A stretch of DNA of 64,000 nucleotides from NCBI RefSeq assembly GCF_900111495.1, contig NZ_FOIU01000004.1, positions 1 to 64,000 on the forward strand. Direction: 5' to 3'. Each line of letters opens with the position of its first letter. Positions within the stretch are counted from its first letter, which is position 1. This stretch comes from Chryseobacterium wanjuense. GTDB taxonomy: Bacteria; Bacteroidota; Bacteroidia; Flavobacteriales; Weeksellaceae. Below the pieces are notes generated by a model, which saw only the letters and a list, made by a program, of their open reading frames with translations, did not search any database and was not told the origin of the DNA. Positions 18,365 through 26,809 of the stretch are shown in pieces. The translations under genes and the position numbers were made by a program.

Positions 18365-19969
18365 CTAAAACCTGCTCAAAATTCCCCAATGAATTTTTAT
18401 ATCATTAAACTTAAACGGATTTCCAAACTCATTACCATTGGAAAGCTGAAAACTCATCAGCCCGATCGGAATAAAGAAATTGAAACCGAGCCCGACACTG
18501 TAGAGTTTGGGTTTTACATTTAAAGATTTGTTATTGAGTTGCCCGTACTGTCCGAAGACGTCAAAGAAGGCCTGATTCCCGATGAGATACCGGTATTCCA
18601 GACTTCCGTAATAGTAAAAATCGGCGGCGAGGGAGTTTTCATTGAAACCCCGCATGGAATTCCAGCCTCCGAAACGGTACAATTCGTTGGCCGAAAACTC
18701 GATCTTTGAGTCCATCATGGCTCCTTCCGCTTTGATATTGAGGAAATGATTTCCGTTGATATGGTAATTGTGTTCCCCGAAAAAGTAGAACTGATTTTGC
18801 GGAGATTTAATATTATCTTTCGTATAAGTCGTTGTCAGATAGTCATATCCGGCATTGATTTTTGTTTTATAAAGAAAAAGGTCGATATCCGTCGGTTCAA
18901 TCATTTCAAACCAAATCCCGATTCCTTTTTTGTTGTAATCTTTTCCCTGCACATACAGCGTATCAATGATGCTTGAGCTTTCAAAAGTTCCTCTCAACCC
19001 GATTTTGTTTCTGGAATTGAGATGGTAATAAAGAGCCGGAAGTGCCTTTACATTGGCAAAAGTAGAGTCTTGTCTGAAGATATTTACCTTCATGTTCAAA
19101 CCGACATTCGATTTGAAAAGATAAGGAATATCAGTCTGAAGATCAAACGTCTGTCCTTTGTCCGGGTTTCTCTGCCAATACAGATTGATGGATTCAAAAC
19201 TGTTAAATATATTTTTAAAATTGACATTCAGAGTTCCGTTTAATGTAAATTTATCAGATTTATCATTTCCAAAACCGATCACACCATCGAAACTGTTGGT
19301 CTTTTTCTTTTCCATGAAAAGATAAATGCTGGTGGAATCTTTTGTAAACAATGTTTGCGGAGGGCGTTCCAGGGTGATAAACTGGTGACTTTGAAAGGAT
19401 TTATTAATGGCAATAAGATTTTTGTCGTCGTAGGTTTTTCCCTTGAATTCTTTTTCAAGATTTTTTATAAACCTCTTCGGAACATTGGTGTAGCCTTTTA
19501 CCACAAAACCATTGATGGTTCTTTTATCATTTTTATTAATATCTAATTCTACGATTGGATAGCCGTTCTTTTGACCTTTGTATTTTGATTTGATCCTGCT
19601 GAACGCAAACCCGTCATCAATATATTGTTTATTAATATTTTTCTTTGTTGAGTCTAAATTTTTAGTAAAAAATTCTTTCTGATTTTTAGTTTTCTGAACA
19701 ATCGAATCTGTCAGGCTGACGTAAGTTTCATTGAAATTTTTTCCTTTGTCGTAAATAATTTCCGTGCTGTCTCCCTTGATGTTTACTTCTTTTAATTGAG
19801 TGAAAAAGTAATTGTTTTGCGCCAGAGAATCCAGAAATTTCGCTGCAGATAAAGAATCTTTCACCTTTTTCTTCACCTTTGTTTCAGAATCTATGAGAAA
19901 ATAATGCTTCTTCTGCGCCTGTACAAAAACGCAAAACAGTACAAAAAATATTTTTAAAATTAATTTCAA
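18365..19969 (-). CDS. Omp85-family outer-membrane protein (BamA/TamA-like), TTG start
   Basis: Outer-membrane beta-barrel protein of 534 aa of the Omp85/TpsB superfamily. The signal peptide is KLILKIFFVLFCVFVQAQ. A periplasmic part (about 20-215) contains at least one POTRA-like unit (INGFVVKGYTNVPKRFIKNL). The barrel follows, with the diagnostic loop motif near residue 438 (FGGWNSMRGFNENS), which contains the conserved RGF. The only start in frame before the signal peptide is TTG; no upstream ATG exists before non-coding repeat DNA. It lies downstream of an SDR gene and is separated from it by a large inverted repeat. It may insert or export proteins or lipids; the exact role is unclear. 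Confidence 0.8.
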   Translation of the reverse strand: MKLILKIFFVLFCVFVQAQKKHYFLIDSETKVKKKVKDSLSAAKFLDSLAQNNYFFTQLKEVNIKGDSTEIIYDKGKNFNETYVSLTDSIVQKTKNQKEFFTKNLDSTKKNINKQYIDDGFAFSRIKSKYKGQKNGYPIVELDINKNDKRTINGFVVKGYTNVPKRFIKNLEKEFKGKTYDDKNLIAINKSFQSHQFITLERPPQTLFTKDSTSIYLFMEKKKTNSFDGVIGFGNDKSDKFTLNGTLNVNFKNIFNSFESINLYWQRNPDKGQTFDLQTDIPYLFKSNVGLNMKVNIFRQDSTFANVKALPALYYHLNSRNKIGLRGTFESSSIIDTLYVQGKDYNKKGIGIWFEMIEPTDIDLFLYKTKINAGYDYLTTTYTKDNIKSPQNQFYFFGEHNYHINGNHFLNIKAEGAMMDSKIEFSANELYRFGGWNSMRGFNENSLAADFYYYGSLEYRYLIGNQAFFDVFGQYGQLNNKSLNVKPKLYSVGLGFNFFIPIGLMSFQLSNGNEFGNPFKFNDIKIHWGILSRF

Positions 19970-19983
19970 TTCTGGTATGTTTA

Positions 19984-20088
19984 AACCATTAAGATTTATT
20001 TAAGGAGTTAAGAATATTAAGTTTGCTGCTTAAAAATCAGAATGATTATCTTAATTAAGCTTAACTCCTTAAATAAATCTTAATGGTT
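19984..20088. repeat. Perfect 29-bp inverted repeat with 47-bp spacer (MITE-like)
   Basis: The left arm 19984-20012 (AACCATTAAGATTTATTTAA...) is the exact reverse complement of 20060-20088. TTAAG recurs several times in the left arm and spacer. The element fills the gap between two minus-strand genes. Perfect arms of this length are far beyond a normal terminator and suggest a small non-autonomous mobile element or a genome-wide palindromic repeat. It could also act as a transcription stop for the SDR gene. Confidence 0.9.
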
Positions 20089-20127
20089 CAAAATATATAT
20101 AATTAAAAATTTGTTTAATAACTGAAA

Positions 20128-20916
20128 CTAAGCCAGTTTATTATATTTCTTCATTAAATTTTCATAAGTTCCCTGCGGAAGAATCCATTTCAGAGGAACT
20201 CCGATTTTCTGTCCGAACTTTCCAAAATAATAATGAGCTTTCCATTTATTTTTAGCTAAAAGGGTATCAATATATTCTGCAACTTCCAAAGGTTCGGTTC
20301 CGTCGCCAACATGAGAATTCATTAAAGCATAGACTTTATCAAAAACATTTTTATAAGGCTCAGAAACTTTTGTTCTTACGCGGTTTTCTGCGATATTGGT
20401 TTTAATATCACCCAAATGCAGTGAGCAAACGTCAATATTCCAAGGATAAACTTCATATCTCATCGCTTCAGTTACTTTATCCAAAGCCGATTTTGATGCT
20501 GAATAAAACCCGCGGAAGGGCAGTCCCATTTCACTTCCGATACTGGAAACATTGATGATTTTCCCGAATTTGTTTTCCCGCATTTTCGGCATTACGGCAC
20601 TCATCATCTGAACAGCTCCCACCAAATTGAGGTTGAACAATTTTAAAATATCTTCCTTTGAAGAATCTTCCACAGCTCCTACCATTCCCATTCCGGCATT
20701 GTTGATCAGAACATCGATTCTGGTTTCTGTCTTCAAAACTTCTGCGATGGCATTCTGTACCGCATCGTTATCCGTAACATCGGTAGGAATCGATTTGAAG
20801 TGCTGACTTTCAGTGTGTTTCCTGCTCAAGCCATATACATGATGACCTTTCTTTCCGAAATATTCTGCTAATACGAAACCAATTCCTGATGAGGTTCCTG
20901 TGATAATGATGACCAT
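20128..20916 (-). CDS. Short-chain dehydrogenase/reductase (SDR)
   Basis: Classical NAD(P)-dependent SDR of 262 aa. The ATG at 20916 is chosen because it begins MVIIITGTSSGIG, the Rossmann glycine motif; the longer frame would start with TTG. Other motifs are NNAG at about residue 81, a catalytic serine in INVSSIGS, and the YSASK active site (Tyr and Lys). PTDVTD near residue 45 fits a cofactor-binding region. The C-terminal tail is of the type seen in SDRs acting on lipid or retinol-like substrates, but the substrate cannot be told. It is in line with marC and aroA on the same strand. Confidence 0.9.
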   Translation of the reverse strand: MVIIITGTSSGIGFVLAEYFGKKGHHVYGLSRKHTESQHFKSIPTDVTDNDAVQNAIAEVLKTETRIDVLINNAGMGMVGAVEDSSKEDILKLFNLNLVGAVQMMSAVMPKMRENKFGKIINVSSIGSEMGLPFRGFYSASKSALDKVTEAMRYEVYPWNIDVCSLHLGDIKTNIAENRVRTKVSEPYKNVFDKVYALMNSHVGDGTEPLEVAEYIDTLLAKNKWKAHYYFGKFGQKIGVPLKWILPQGTYENLMKKYNKLA

Positions 20917-20967
20917 TAGTTTAAAAATTTTGAACAAAAATAAACAAAAGAAAAGTACTTTAGAGAA

Positions 20968-21654
20968 CTATTTACCAATATGTTCCATCACTAATGTCTG
21001 AATGCCGCTCACCGCAATTTGCAGACCGACACAAAAGATGAGAAAAGAGGTAAGTCTGTTTACGATTTTCTCGCCGCTGCTTCCCAGAAATGTGATGATT
21101 TTTTTAGTATTCAGATAAAAAATATAGATCAGAATACACATGAATAGTACGGCTGCGATAATGGCTAAGATATTAATAAGATAATTATTGATACTCAGTG
21201 CTTTGCTGTGTGCACTCAAGGTAAAAAGTACTGAAATAGTACCCGCTCCGGTAGTGACAGGAAAAGTAACGGGATAAAAAAGTTTATTGCTGATATCACT
21301 TTGAGCTCCCATATCATTTTGCATATCATTTTTGTCTACATCAGACTTTTCATCATTTTTGGCAGATAAAAATTCCCAGCCCATTTTGCAGATCATGATG
21401 CCTCCTGCCAATTGGATAACCGGTATTGAAATACCAAACAACTCGAGGATATAATGACCGGCCAATAAAGACATTACACAAACGCAAAAAGCGTAAAGGG
21501 TAATTTTTTTTACTGCTGCTTTTTTATCCTCATTGCTTAGATGCTGAAGATAAGGATTTACCATAAAAGCACTTCCAATAGGATTCACAACTGGAAAAAG
21601 GGCAATAATTCCTGTAAAAAGCAAATGGATAAAAGTGTGAATAGACGTTTCCAT
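20968..21654 (-). CDS. MarC family integral membrane protein
   Basis: Inner-membrane protein of the MarC/UPF0056 family, 228 aa, close to family length. Six hydrophobic segments are visible, with the family start FIHLLFTGIIALFPVVNPIG, a central QLAGGIMICKMGWEFL helix and the conserved PVTFPVTTGAGTIS motif in the second half. A charged insert rich in Asp and Lys (about 97-118) separates the halves. Despite its name MarC is not established as a drug-resistance pump and its substrate is unknown. It starts 31 bp after the aroA stop, so it is likely co-transcribed. Confidence 0.92.
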   Translation of the reverse strand: METSIHTFIHLLFTGIIALFPVVNPIGSAFMVNPYLQHLSNEDKKAAVKKITLYAFCVCVMSLLAGHYILELFGISIPVIQLAGGIMICKMGWEFLSAKNDEKSDVDKNDMQNDMGAQSDISNKLFYPVTFPVTTGAGTISVLFTLSAHSKALSINNYLINILAIIAAVLFMCILIYIFYLNTKKIITFLGSSGEKIVNRLTSFLIFCVGLQIAVSGIQTLVMEHIGK

Positions 21655-21684
21655 AAAGGGTATAATATAATTGTTTTAAATATT

Positions 21685-22908
21685 CTATGTTTCGAGCAGG
21701 CTGTCCAAATCCTTCCAAAAGTCGGGGTAGGATTTTTCGACAACGTCCTCGTCCTCAATATTTAATTCTTTGATCAGGCAAAACGGCGCAAAACTCATGG
21801 CCATTCTGTGATCCTGATAGGTTTTAATGGAAATGTTTTTTTTGGGTTCGTTGAAGCTGACAGATTGTATCGTTAAATCTGTAATTTCAGTTTCCGTTCC
21901 CAGTTTTTTTAGTTCATTATACAAAGCCTGCAGCCTGTCGGTTTCTTTTACCCTCAATGTTCCCAACCCTGAAATTTCAAAAGGAATTTTCAGGGCAGCG
22001 GCGGTTACACACAGTGTTTGTGCGATATCGGGGCAATTATTCATATCCAGGACAATTTTTTCCGGAAATTGAAAATTGGGTTGTGGTATAAGGCTGAGTT
22101 TGTGTTCTTCTTCAGTGAAAATTGTTTTAATTCCAAAGAAATCTTCATAAATTTTTGCAATCGCAGAATCTCCCTGTGTCGATTCTTTGTAAAAGCTTTT
22201 CAGGTAAATGGTTTCCCTTCCCAACGCTGCAAACGAATAGAAATAGGAGGCCGAACTCCAGTCGCTTTCCACTTCATAATCAATGATTGATGAATGATTG
22301 TGGGTAAAAGGTTCTACTTTTATAGTGTTTCCGGTAAAGCTGTTTTTAATTCCGAATTTGGTTAAAATATCCAGCGTCATTTCAATGTACGACCTTGAGG
22401 TTACTTCGCCTACCAGATTTATTTCCAGTCCGTTTTCCAGTTTTCCGGCAATTAATAGAAGGGAAGTGATAAACTGGCTTGAAATATTGGATGGAACATC
22501 AACTGTCGTCTGAGTAATTTTTCTTCCTGTAATTTTCAGAGGAGGAAAGCCTTCATTTTCAAGATATTCGATTTCTACTCCCAGATTTTGCAGAGCCGTC
22601 ACTAGGTTTTTGATGGGTCTTTCTTTCATCCTTTTAGAACCGGTAAGGATGGTCGTTTTCCCTTCCATGATTGAGTAGTAGGAAGTAAGGAAACGCATCG
22701 CCGTTCCCGCATGATGAATATCTACTATTTCGGTATCTTCAGACAATGCTTTTTTCAGCAATTGGGTATCCTGAGAGTTGGAAAGATTACCGATTTTAAT
22801 ATTTTTAAATAAACTTTCTAAAATCAACAAACGATTCGAAATACTTTTCGAACCGCTGATCTGTATGGTTTTATTTCCTGTTAATTTTGATTTTTCTAGC
22901 GTCTTCAT
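21685..22908 (-). CDS. aroA: 3-phosphoshikimate 1-carboxyvinyltransferase (EPSP synthase)
   Basis: Sixth step of the shikimate pathway: transfers enolpyruvyl from PEP to shikimate-3-phosphate, leading to chorismate and aromatic amino acids. The sequence shows the N-terminal substrate loop GSKSISNRLLIL, AGTAMRFL with the usual T-x-R, the PIKNLVTALQNLGVEIE block, and VKETDRLQAL and YQDHRMAMSFA near the C-terminus. At 407 aa it is a little shorter than the typical 420-440 aa. A heptamer-based palindrome lies between it and the MazG-like gene upstream. The neighbours are not aromatic-pathway genes. Confidence 0.95.
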   Translation of the reverse strand: MKTLEKSKLTGNKTIQISGSKSISNRLLILESLFKNIKIGNLSNSQDTQLLKKALSEDTEIVDIHHAGTAMRFLTSYYSIMEGKTTILTGSKRMKERPIKNLVTALQNLGVEIEYLENEGFPPLKITGRKITQTTVDVPSNISSQFITSLLLIAGKLENGLEINLVGEVTSRSYIEMTLDILTKFGIKNSFTGNTIKVEPFTHNHSSIIDYEVESDWSSASYFYSFAALGRETIYLKSFYKESTQGDSAIAKIYEDFFGIKTIFTEEEHKLSLIPQPNFQFPEKIVLDMNNCPDIAQTLCVTAAALKIPFEISGLGTLRVKETDRLQALYNELKKLGTETEITDLTIQSVSFNEPKKNISIKTYQDHRMAMSFAPFCLIKELNIEDEDVVEKSYPDFWKDLDSLLET

Positions 22909-22917
22909 TGTTCTTCT

Positions 22918-22995
22918 AAGTTGGAAGCTCGAAGCTGGAAGATGGAGGTGAAAAGTTTAGTTTAAAACTTCCGGCTTCCAACTTCCGGCATCCAG
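22918..22995. repeat. Palindrome built from facing period-7 arrays (GGAAG/CTTCC)
   Basis: The left arm is four heptamers (TTGGAAG, CTCGAAG, CTGGAAG, ATGGAGG at 22921-22948). The right arm is four complementary heptamers (CTTCCGG, CTTCCAA, CTTCCGG, CATCCAG at 22968-22995). An AT-rich centre has its own AAGTTT/AAACTT symmetry. The element ends immediately at the stop codon of the MazG-like gene and sits before aroA. Confidence 0.85.
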
Positions 22996-23322
22996 CTATT
23001 TTAATTTCTCATTATTCTGATGACGATCTTTATCACGATCCGTCTTTACCTTCATTTTTTTGTCAAAAGCTTCCTGCAGGTTTACGCCGGTTTGGTTGGC
23101 AAGGCACAACGTTACAAACAAAACATCTGCCAATTCTTCGCCCAGATCTTTGCTTTTATCACTTTCCTTTTCGCTTTGTTCGCCGTATCTTCTGGCAATG
23201 ATTCTGGCAACTTCGCCCACCTCTTCCGTCAGCATAGCCATATTGGTCAATTCATTGAAATAACGGACACCAATTGTTTTTATCCATTCATCAACTTGCT
23301 GTTGCAGATTTGTAATTTCCAT
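22996..23322 (-). CDS. MazG-like nucleotide pyrophosphohydrolase
   Basis: Small all-alpha NTP pyrophosphohydrolase of 108 aa that would hydrolyse non-canonical or excess nucleotides to the monophosphate. The metal-binding acidic motif is clear: EEVGEVARII and, after a charged stretch, DLGEELADVLFVTLCLAN, giving the EExxE...ExxD pattern of MazG and dUTPase-like folds. One-domain length matches the short MazG/YpjD type rather than full two-domain MazG. Its ATG shares a base with the stop of the preceding 65-aa gene, so translation is probably coupled. Confidence 0.88.
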   Translation of the reverse strand: MEITNLQQQVDEWIKTIGVRYFNELTNMAMLTEEVGEVARIIARRYGEQSEKESDKSKDLGEELADVLFVTLCLANQTGVNLQEAFDKKMKVKTDRDKDRHQNNEKLK

Positions 23323-23519
23323 TATTTTTTCAGCTGTTCTTCCAGGGAAGCGATTTTGTTATTCAGTCTTTTGATTTCTCCTTCCTTTTCTTGTTTGGTT
23401 TCTAGAGATTCTCCTGCGGTTTCAGTGTAATTGGCCACTCTCTTGAAAAATCTTCTGACAAAAATGTAGCAGATGATTAATGAAATTAAACCAACTATTT
23501 TGATAATATTAAAATCCAT
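23322..23519 (-). CDS. Small membrane protein with coiled-coil tail
   Basis: Protein of 65 aa, family not recognised. It has one N-terminal transmembrane helix (IIKIVGLISLIICYIFV), a basic patch (RRFFKR) that should face the cytoplasm, and a charged heptad-like tail (IKRLNNKIASLEEQLKK) likely to form a coiled coil. It lies between the beta-helix lipoprotein and the MazG-like gene with a one-base overlap to the latter, supporting a real translated gene. Function unknown. Confidence 0.7.
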   Translation of the reverse strand: MDFNIIKIVGLISLIICYIFVRRFFKRVANYTETAGESLETKQEKEGEIKRLNNKIASLEEQLKK

Positions 23520-23540
23520 TTTTTAATTATTCTTAAAATA

Positions 23541-24953
23541 TTATTGATACTGATAAGCTCCCAACGTAGGATTTGAAGTTCTTGAAACATTGGCAATATC
23601 TGTAGGAACTGTCGCTGCAACCGCAGGGCTTCCTTTACCGATTGCCGGAGAATTCTGCTTCACTCTCAATTGCATCTGAGCTGCAAAATAGTTCACAAAT
23701 AATGGATCCTGATTCTTGATGGACTGTATCACGCTCGGATTACTGTCAAACGGGAATCCTGCCTCTGATGTGTTGGAATATTTTAATAAACAGTTTTCAA
23801 ACACAAAATTGAATAACTGTCCCGGAGTCTGCTCAAAATTCACAGAATTATCCCTGTCAGAATAAATAATACTGTTTCTTACATTGAGAATTAATGCGCC
23901 CTGTTCGGTTTGCCCGGAAGTGTTTGTCCATTCGTTGGTGGCAAAAATTCCGTTCCTGTTGTAAGAATGCAATAAATTTGAATAGTTTGCAATCGTAGAA
24001 TGAATATAATTATGCGTTCCCCCTTTGAAAATTCCGATGGCAGATTCTCCACAGTTGTTCATCACTAAGTTTTTAGCATTTACTGTAGAAGCTACAGCAT
24101 AAATTCCGTATTCCTGGAAGGTATGGATGAAAGAATTGCTGATCACAGCGTTGGTCTGTTTCATATCTAAACCTCTTGTTCCACCGAGAAGCCTTGCATA
24201 ATTCATAGTAAGATTCGAGCCTGCTTCCATTCTGATGGAGTTCCAGTTTTTTGGAATCGTATCGTAAGCCGGATCATTTCTGTCGCCACGCAGAACGACG
24301 TTATTGGCTAAAGTTCCGTTAATATTTAAAGAAGCTCCGGATAAAACTTTCATTCCGCTGTTTTTATGGAAATAAACTTTTGTTCCGGGCTGTATATCTA
24401 AATTCACGTTTTGATCGATGGTAAGATCTCCGTAAATAATTTTAACTTTATTATTAGTCCAGGTCGCATCAGCGGAAATTACATTCGGATTGGTGGGTGT
24501 TTCTATGAAAAATTCGGCATCCTGAACCACCGAGAATAGAACAACCTGTTGATTACCTGCAGGACTCTCGAATAAGACCTTATCTTCGGCAATAGCTTCC
24601 GGACCGGTAGCTTCTGGGGCAATTTCAATGAAAATATATAAGCTGTCTTTTTTTCTTAAAGGAACATCTTTAAAATCGTAGCCGGGCTTTCCGTCCACAT
24701 TTATCTTATATAAAGAAGTAGCGCCTTTTTCGAGGTGAATTCTTGGGATCAGGATATCTTTGTCTTCATTATTATACACTTTTACGGCGTACGTTTCAGA
24801 ACGAACCTGATGATAAACCGTGTCACAAAAAACCGTATCTTTTGAAAAACTCAATTCTTGTGAAGGTGCATCAAAACTAATATCATCCTTATTACAAGAT
24901 ACAGCCATAATGAGCATCCAGAAAGAAAAAGCCAGTAATAATTTGAATTTCAT
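23541..24953 (-). CDS. Lipoprotein with right-handed beta-helix domain
   Basis: Exported lipoprotein of 470 aa; the signal peptide ends in a lipobox (LIMAVSC) followed by NKDD. The N-terminal third (about 25-150) is a beta-sandwich-like region. From about 165 the protein has repeated short turns rich in Asn, Gly, Ile and Val (LNINGTLANNVVLRG, AVISNSFIHTF, NAKNLVMNN), the pattern of a parallel beta-helix. It ends with DPLFVNY...SPAIGKG...LGAYQYQ, a common C-terminus of flavobacterial beta-helix proteins. No catalytic pectate-lyase residues are evident, so binding or structural roles are as likely as polysaccharide cleavage. It is the first gene of the minus-strand run. Confidence 0.8.
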   Translation of the reverse strand: MKFKLLLAFSFWMLIMAVSCNKDDISFDAPSQELSFSKDTVFCDTVYHQVRSETYAVKVYNNEDKDILIPRIHLEKGATSLYKINVDGKPGYDFKDVPLRKKDSLYIFIEIAPEATGPEAIAEDKVLFESPAGNQQVVLFSVVQDAEFFIETPTNPNVISADATWTNNKVKIIYGDLTIDQNVNLDIQPGTKVYFHKNSGMKVLSGASLNINGTLANNVVLRGDRNDPAYDTIPKNWNSIRMEAGSNLTMNYARLLGGTRGLDMKQTNAVISNSFIHTFQEYGIYAVASTVNAKNLVMNNCGESAIGIFKGGTHNYIHSTIANYSNLLHSYNRNGIFATNEWTNTSGQTEQGALILNVRNSIIYSDRDNSVNFEQTPGQLFNFVFENCLLKYSNTSEAGFPFDSNPSVIQSIKNQDPLFVNYFAAQMQLRVKQNSPAIGKGSPAVAATVPTDIANVSRTSNPTLGAYQYQ

Positions 24954-24979
24954 CGAAATTTAAGTTTAAATATTGATTT

Positions 24980-24987
24980 CAAATGTA
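24980..24987 (-). promoter_or_regulatory. Candidate -7 element (TACATTTG) for the beta-helix lipoprotein operon
   Basis: Exact TAnnTTTG box on the minus strand, 26 bp before the ATG at 24953. A matching TTTG at -33 is not seen. It is part of a 231-bp divergent intergenic region that also holds the rpmE2 promoter. Confidence 0.45.
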
Positions 24988-25035
24988 ACGAAAATACTTT
25001 AATTTTCTTATCAAGAAAAAATTATTGATTCCATA

Positions 25036-25066
25036 TTTGCAAATTCAAAAAAATATTGTACTTTTG
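25036..25066 (+). promoter_or_regulatory. Bacteroidota sigma-70 promoter of rpmE2
   Basis: TTTG at 25036-25039, a 19-bp spacer, then TACTTTTG at 25059-25066. This is an exact match to the Bacteroidota consensus TTTG-N19-TAnnTTTG. It predicts a leader of about 110 nt before the rpmE2 ATG, long enough for regulation by ribosomal protein, although no strong hairpin was identified. Confidence 0.85.
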
Positions 25067-25184
25067 CAACCTAAAATTAGCAGAGAAATATCCATTACTA
25101 TTTCGAAAGCAAACTTTAATTTTTAAAATTGTATTATGAAACCGCAAGGTTACATGTGACATTAACAAAAAAAGAAATTTACAC

Positions 25185-25436
25185 ATGAAAAACGGAATCC
25201 ACCCAGAAAATTATAGACTTGTTGTTTTCAAAGATATGAGTAACGACGAGGTGTTTCTTTGCAAGTCTACTGCAGAAACAAAAGATACTATCGAGTACGA
25301 AGGACAAGAGTACCCATTGATCAAAATGGAAATCTCTTCAACTTCTCACCCTTTCTACACTGGTAAAACGAAATTGGTTGACACTGCAGGTAGAGTTGAT
25401 AAGTTTATGAACAAATACAAAAAATTCGCTAAATAA
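25185..25436 (+). CDS. rpmE2: 50S ribosomal protein L31, type B
   Basis: Large-subunit ribosomal protein of 83 aa. The N-terminal [19 protein letters not shown] and the later [11 protein letters not shown] and RVDKFMNKY motifs identify L31. The zinc-binding cysteine set of type A is missing (only one Cys, in FLCKST), and the length fits type B. It has its own strong promoter and a terminator immediately downstream, so it is a single-gene unit. Confidence 0.97.
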   Translation: MKNGIHPENYRLVVFKDMSNDEVFLCKSTAETKDTIEYEGQEYPLIKMEISSTSHPFYTGKTKLVDTAGRVDKFMNKYKKFAK

Positions 25437-25460
25437 TTTTTTGAAATTAAAAATATTTAA

Positions 25461-25489
25461 AGTCTTCCGATTTTCGGGAGACTTTTTTT
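25461..25489 (+). terminator. Rho-independent terminator after rpmE2
   Basis: Stem AGTCTTCCGA with TCGGGAGACT (one G-T pair) around a tiny loop, followed by seven T residues. Confidence 0.88.
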
Positions 25490-25550
25490 ATTGTAATTTT
25501 GTTTAGACTTTAAACTTTGAATTTTTAAACTATAAACACAGAACTGAACG

Positions 25551-26711
25551 ATGCAATTAGTATTTTCAGATGCGCAATACTGGGAAGATTTTCTTCCGCT
25601 TACATTTACAAGACCTGTCGCAGAGATGCGATGCGGAATTCTTACATTCTCCGAGAGATGGCAGAAAATTTTAGACAACACGGAAATTTCGTATTTCACG
25701 GAAAATTACCTTCAAAACAAATTCAGAAATCCTGAAGAAAAGGAAAGCCTTTTTCTGGTGACGAATTTTCTACCGACGCAACAGGTGATCCAGCAAATTA
25801 AAGACCTGAAACAAGGAGAAGCTTTGGTGTATGAAGATGAACTGATCGCAGCGAGAATCAACATGAAAGATTTTTCGCTAAACCAGATCGAAAAAATGAC
25901 GGACATCAAAGAAGAACTCACCTTTTTCAAAAAGCCGACCGATCTTTTTACCTATAATGACAAAGCTATTGATTTTGATTTTGAATTATTAACAAAAGGG
26001 AAAACCTCACAGGAACTTTCGTCTACCAACGGATTTTTAGGAGATAAAAAAGACCTGTTTATAGAAGAAGGCGCACAGATTGAGTTTTCTACCCTGAATA
26101 CCAAAACCGGAAAAATCTACATCGGGAAAAACGCTGATGTCATGGAAGGCTGCAATCTTCGTGGCCCGATTGCCCTTTGCGAAGATTCCCAGCTAAAGTT
26201 AGGCGCTAAAGTGTATGGTGCGACGACGGTTGGCCCTCATTCCAAAGTTGGTGGTGAGGTTAACAATATCATTATTTTCGGATATTCAAGTAAAGGACAC
26301 GACGGGTTTTTAGGAAATTCTGTAGTCGGGGAGTGGTGTAATTTTGGAGCAGATACCAATTCTTCCAACCTTAAAAACAATTACAGCAATGTGAAACTCT
26401 GGAATTACAGAACAAAATCCTTCGAAGATACAGGCTTACAATTCGCTGGACTGATTATGGGAGATCATTCTAAAACAGCGATCAATACCCAGCTGAATAC
26501 CGGAACGGTTGTCGGTGTTGCCTCGAATATTTTTAAAGAAGGCTTCCCTCCGAATCTGGTAGAGAATTTTTCATGGGGAGGTTTTAAAGATGATGAAAGA
26601 TTTAAATTAGACAAAGCCTACGAAGTTGCAGAGCGAGCCATGGCCAGAAGAAAAGTGGCTTTAACGGACGATGATAAGGCTATTTTTAAATATATTTTTG
26701 ATACATATTAA
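25551..26711 (+). CDS. GlmU-like putative sugar nucleotidyltransferase/acetyltransferase
   Basis: Bacteroidota-specific GlmU-like protein of 386 aa. It probably acts in UDP-N-acetylglucosamine supply, by uridylyl transfer at the N-terminus and acetyl transfer at the C-terminus. The N-terminus (MQLVFSDAQYWEDFLPLTFT then RPVAEMRCGILT) matches the alternative nucleotidyltransferase family, with the RPV-EMR-GI motif in place of the usual GTRM loop. From about residue 165 there are hexapeptide repeats of a left-handed beta helix (IYIGKNADVMEGCNLRGPIA, GAKVYGATTVGPHSKVGG). It is flanked by terminators and so transcribed alone. True dual activity is not proven by sequence. Confidence 0.87.
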   Translation: MQLVFSDAQYWEDFLPLTFTRPVAEMRCGILTFSERWQKILDNTEISYFTENYLQNKFRNPEEKESLFLVTNFLPTQQVIQQIKDLKQGEALVYEDELIAARINMKDFSLNQIEKMTDIKEELTFFKKPTDLFTYNDKAIDFDFELLTKGKTSQELSSTNGFLGDKKDLFIEEGAQIEFSTLNTKTGKIYIGKNADVMEGCNLRGPIALCEDSQLKLGAKVYGATTVGPHSKVGGEVNNIIIFGYSSKGHDGFLGNSVVGEWCNFGADTNSSNLKNNYSNVKLWNYRTKSFEDTGLQFAGLIMGDHSKTAINTQLNTGTVVGVASNIFKEGFPPNLVENFSWGGFKDDERFKLDKAYEVAERAMARRKVALTDDDKAIFKYIFDTY

Positions 26712-26726
26712 TGTGACTATAAAAGG

Positions 26727-26753
26727 AACTTCAAAATATTTTGAAGTTTTTTT
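26727..26753 (+). terminator. Rho-independent terminator after the GlmU-like gene
   Basis: Perfect palindrome AACTTCAAAAT/ATTTTGAAGTT followed by a run of T residues. Confidence 0.85.
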
Positions 26754-26809
26754 GTTTTTGATGTAATAAAACTGAAATTTTAATTGTCTTACCTATAGAA
26801 ACAAAACTT

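Noticed and set aside
19984..20088. Ordinary Rho-independent terminator
   Set aside because: 29-bp arms and a 47-bp spacer without a T tract do not fit, although it may still hinder transcription.
23020..23430. Plus-strand open frame of 136 codons
   Set aside because: Antisense shadow of the MazG-like and small membrane genes.
25073..25184. Riboswitch or tRNA in the rpmE2 leader
   Set aside because: No conserved tRNA or riboswitch motif could be recognised in the 110 nt.
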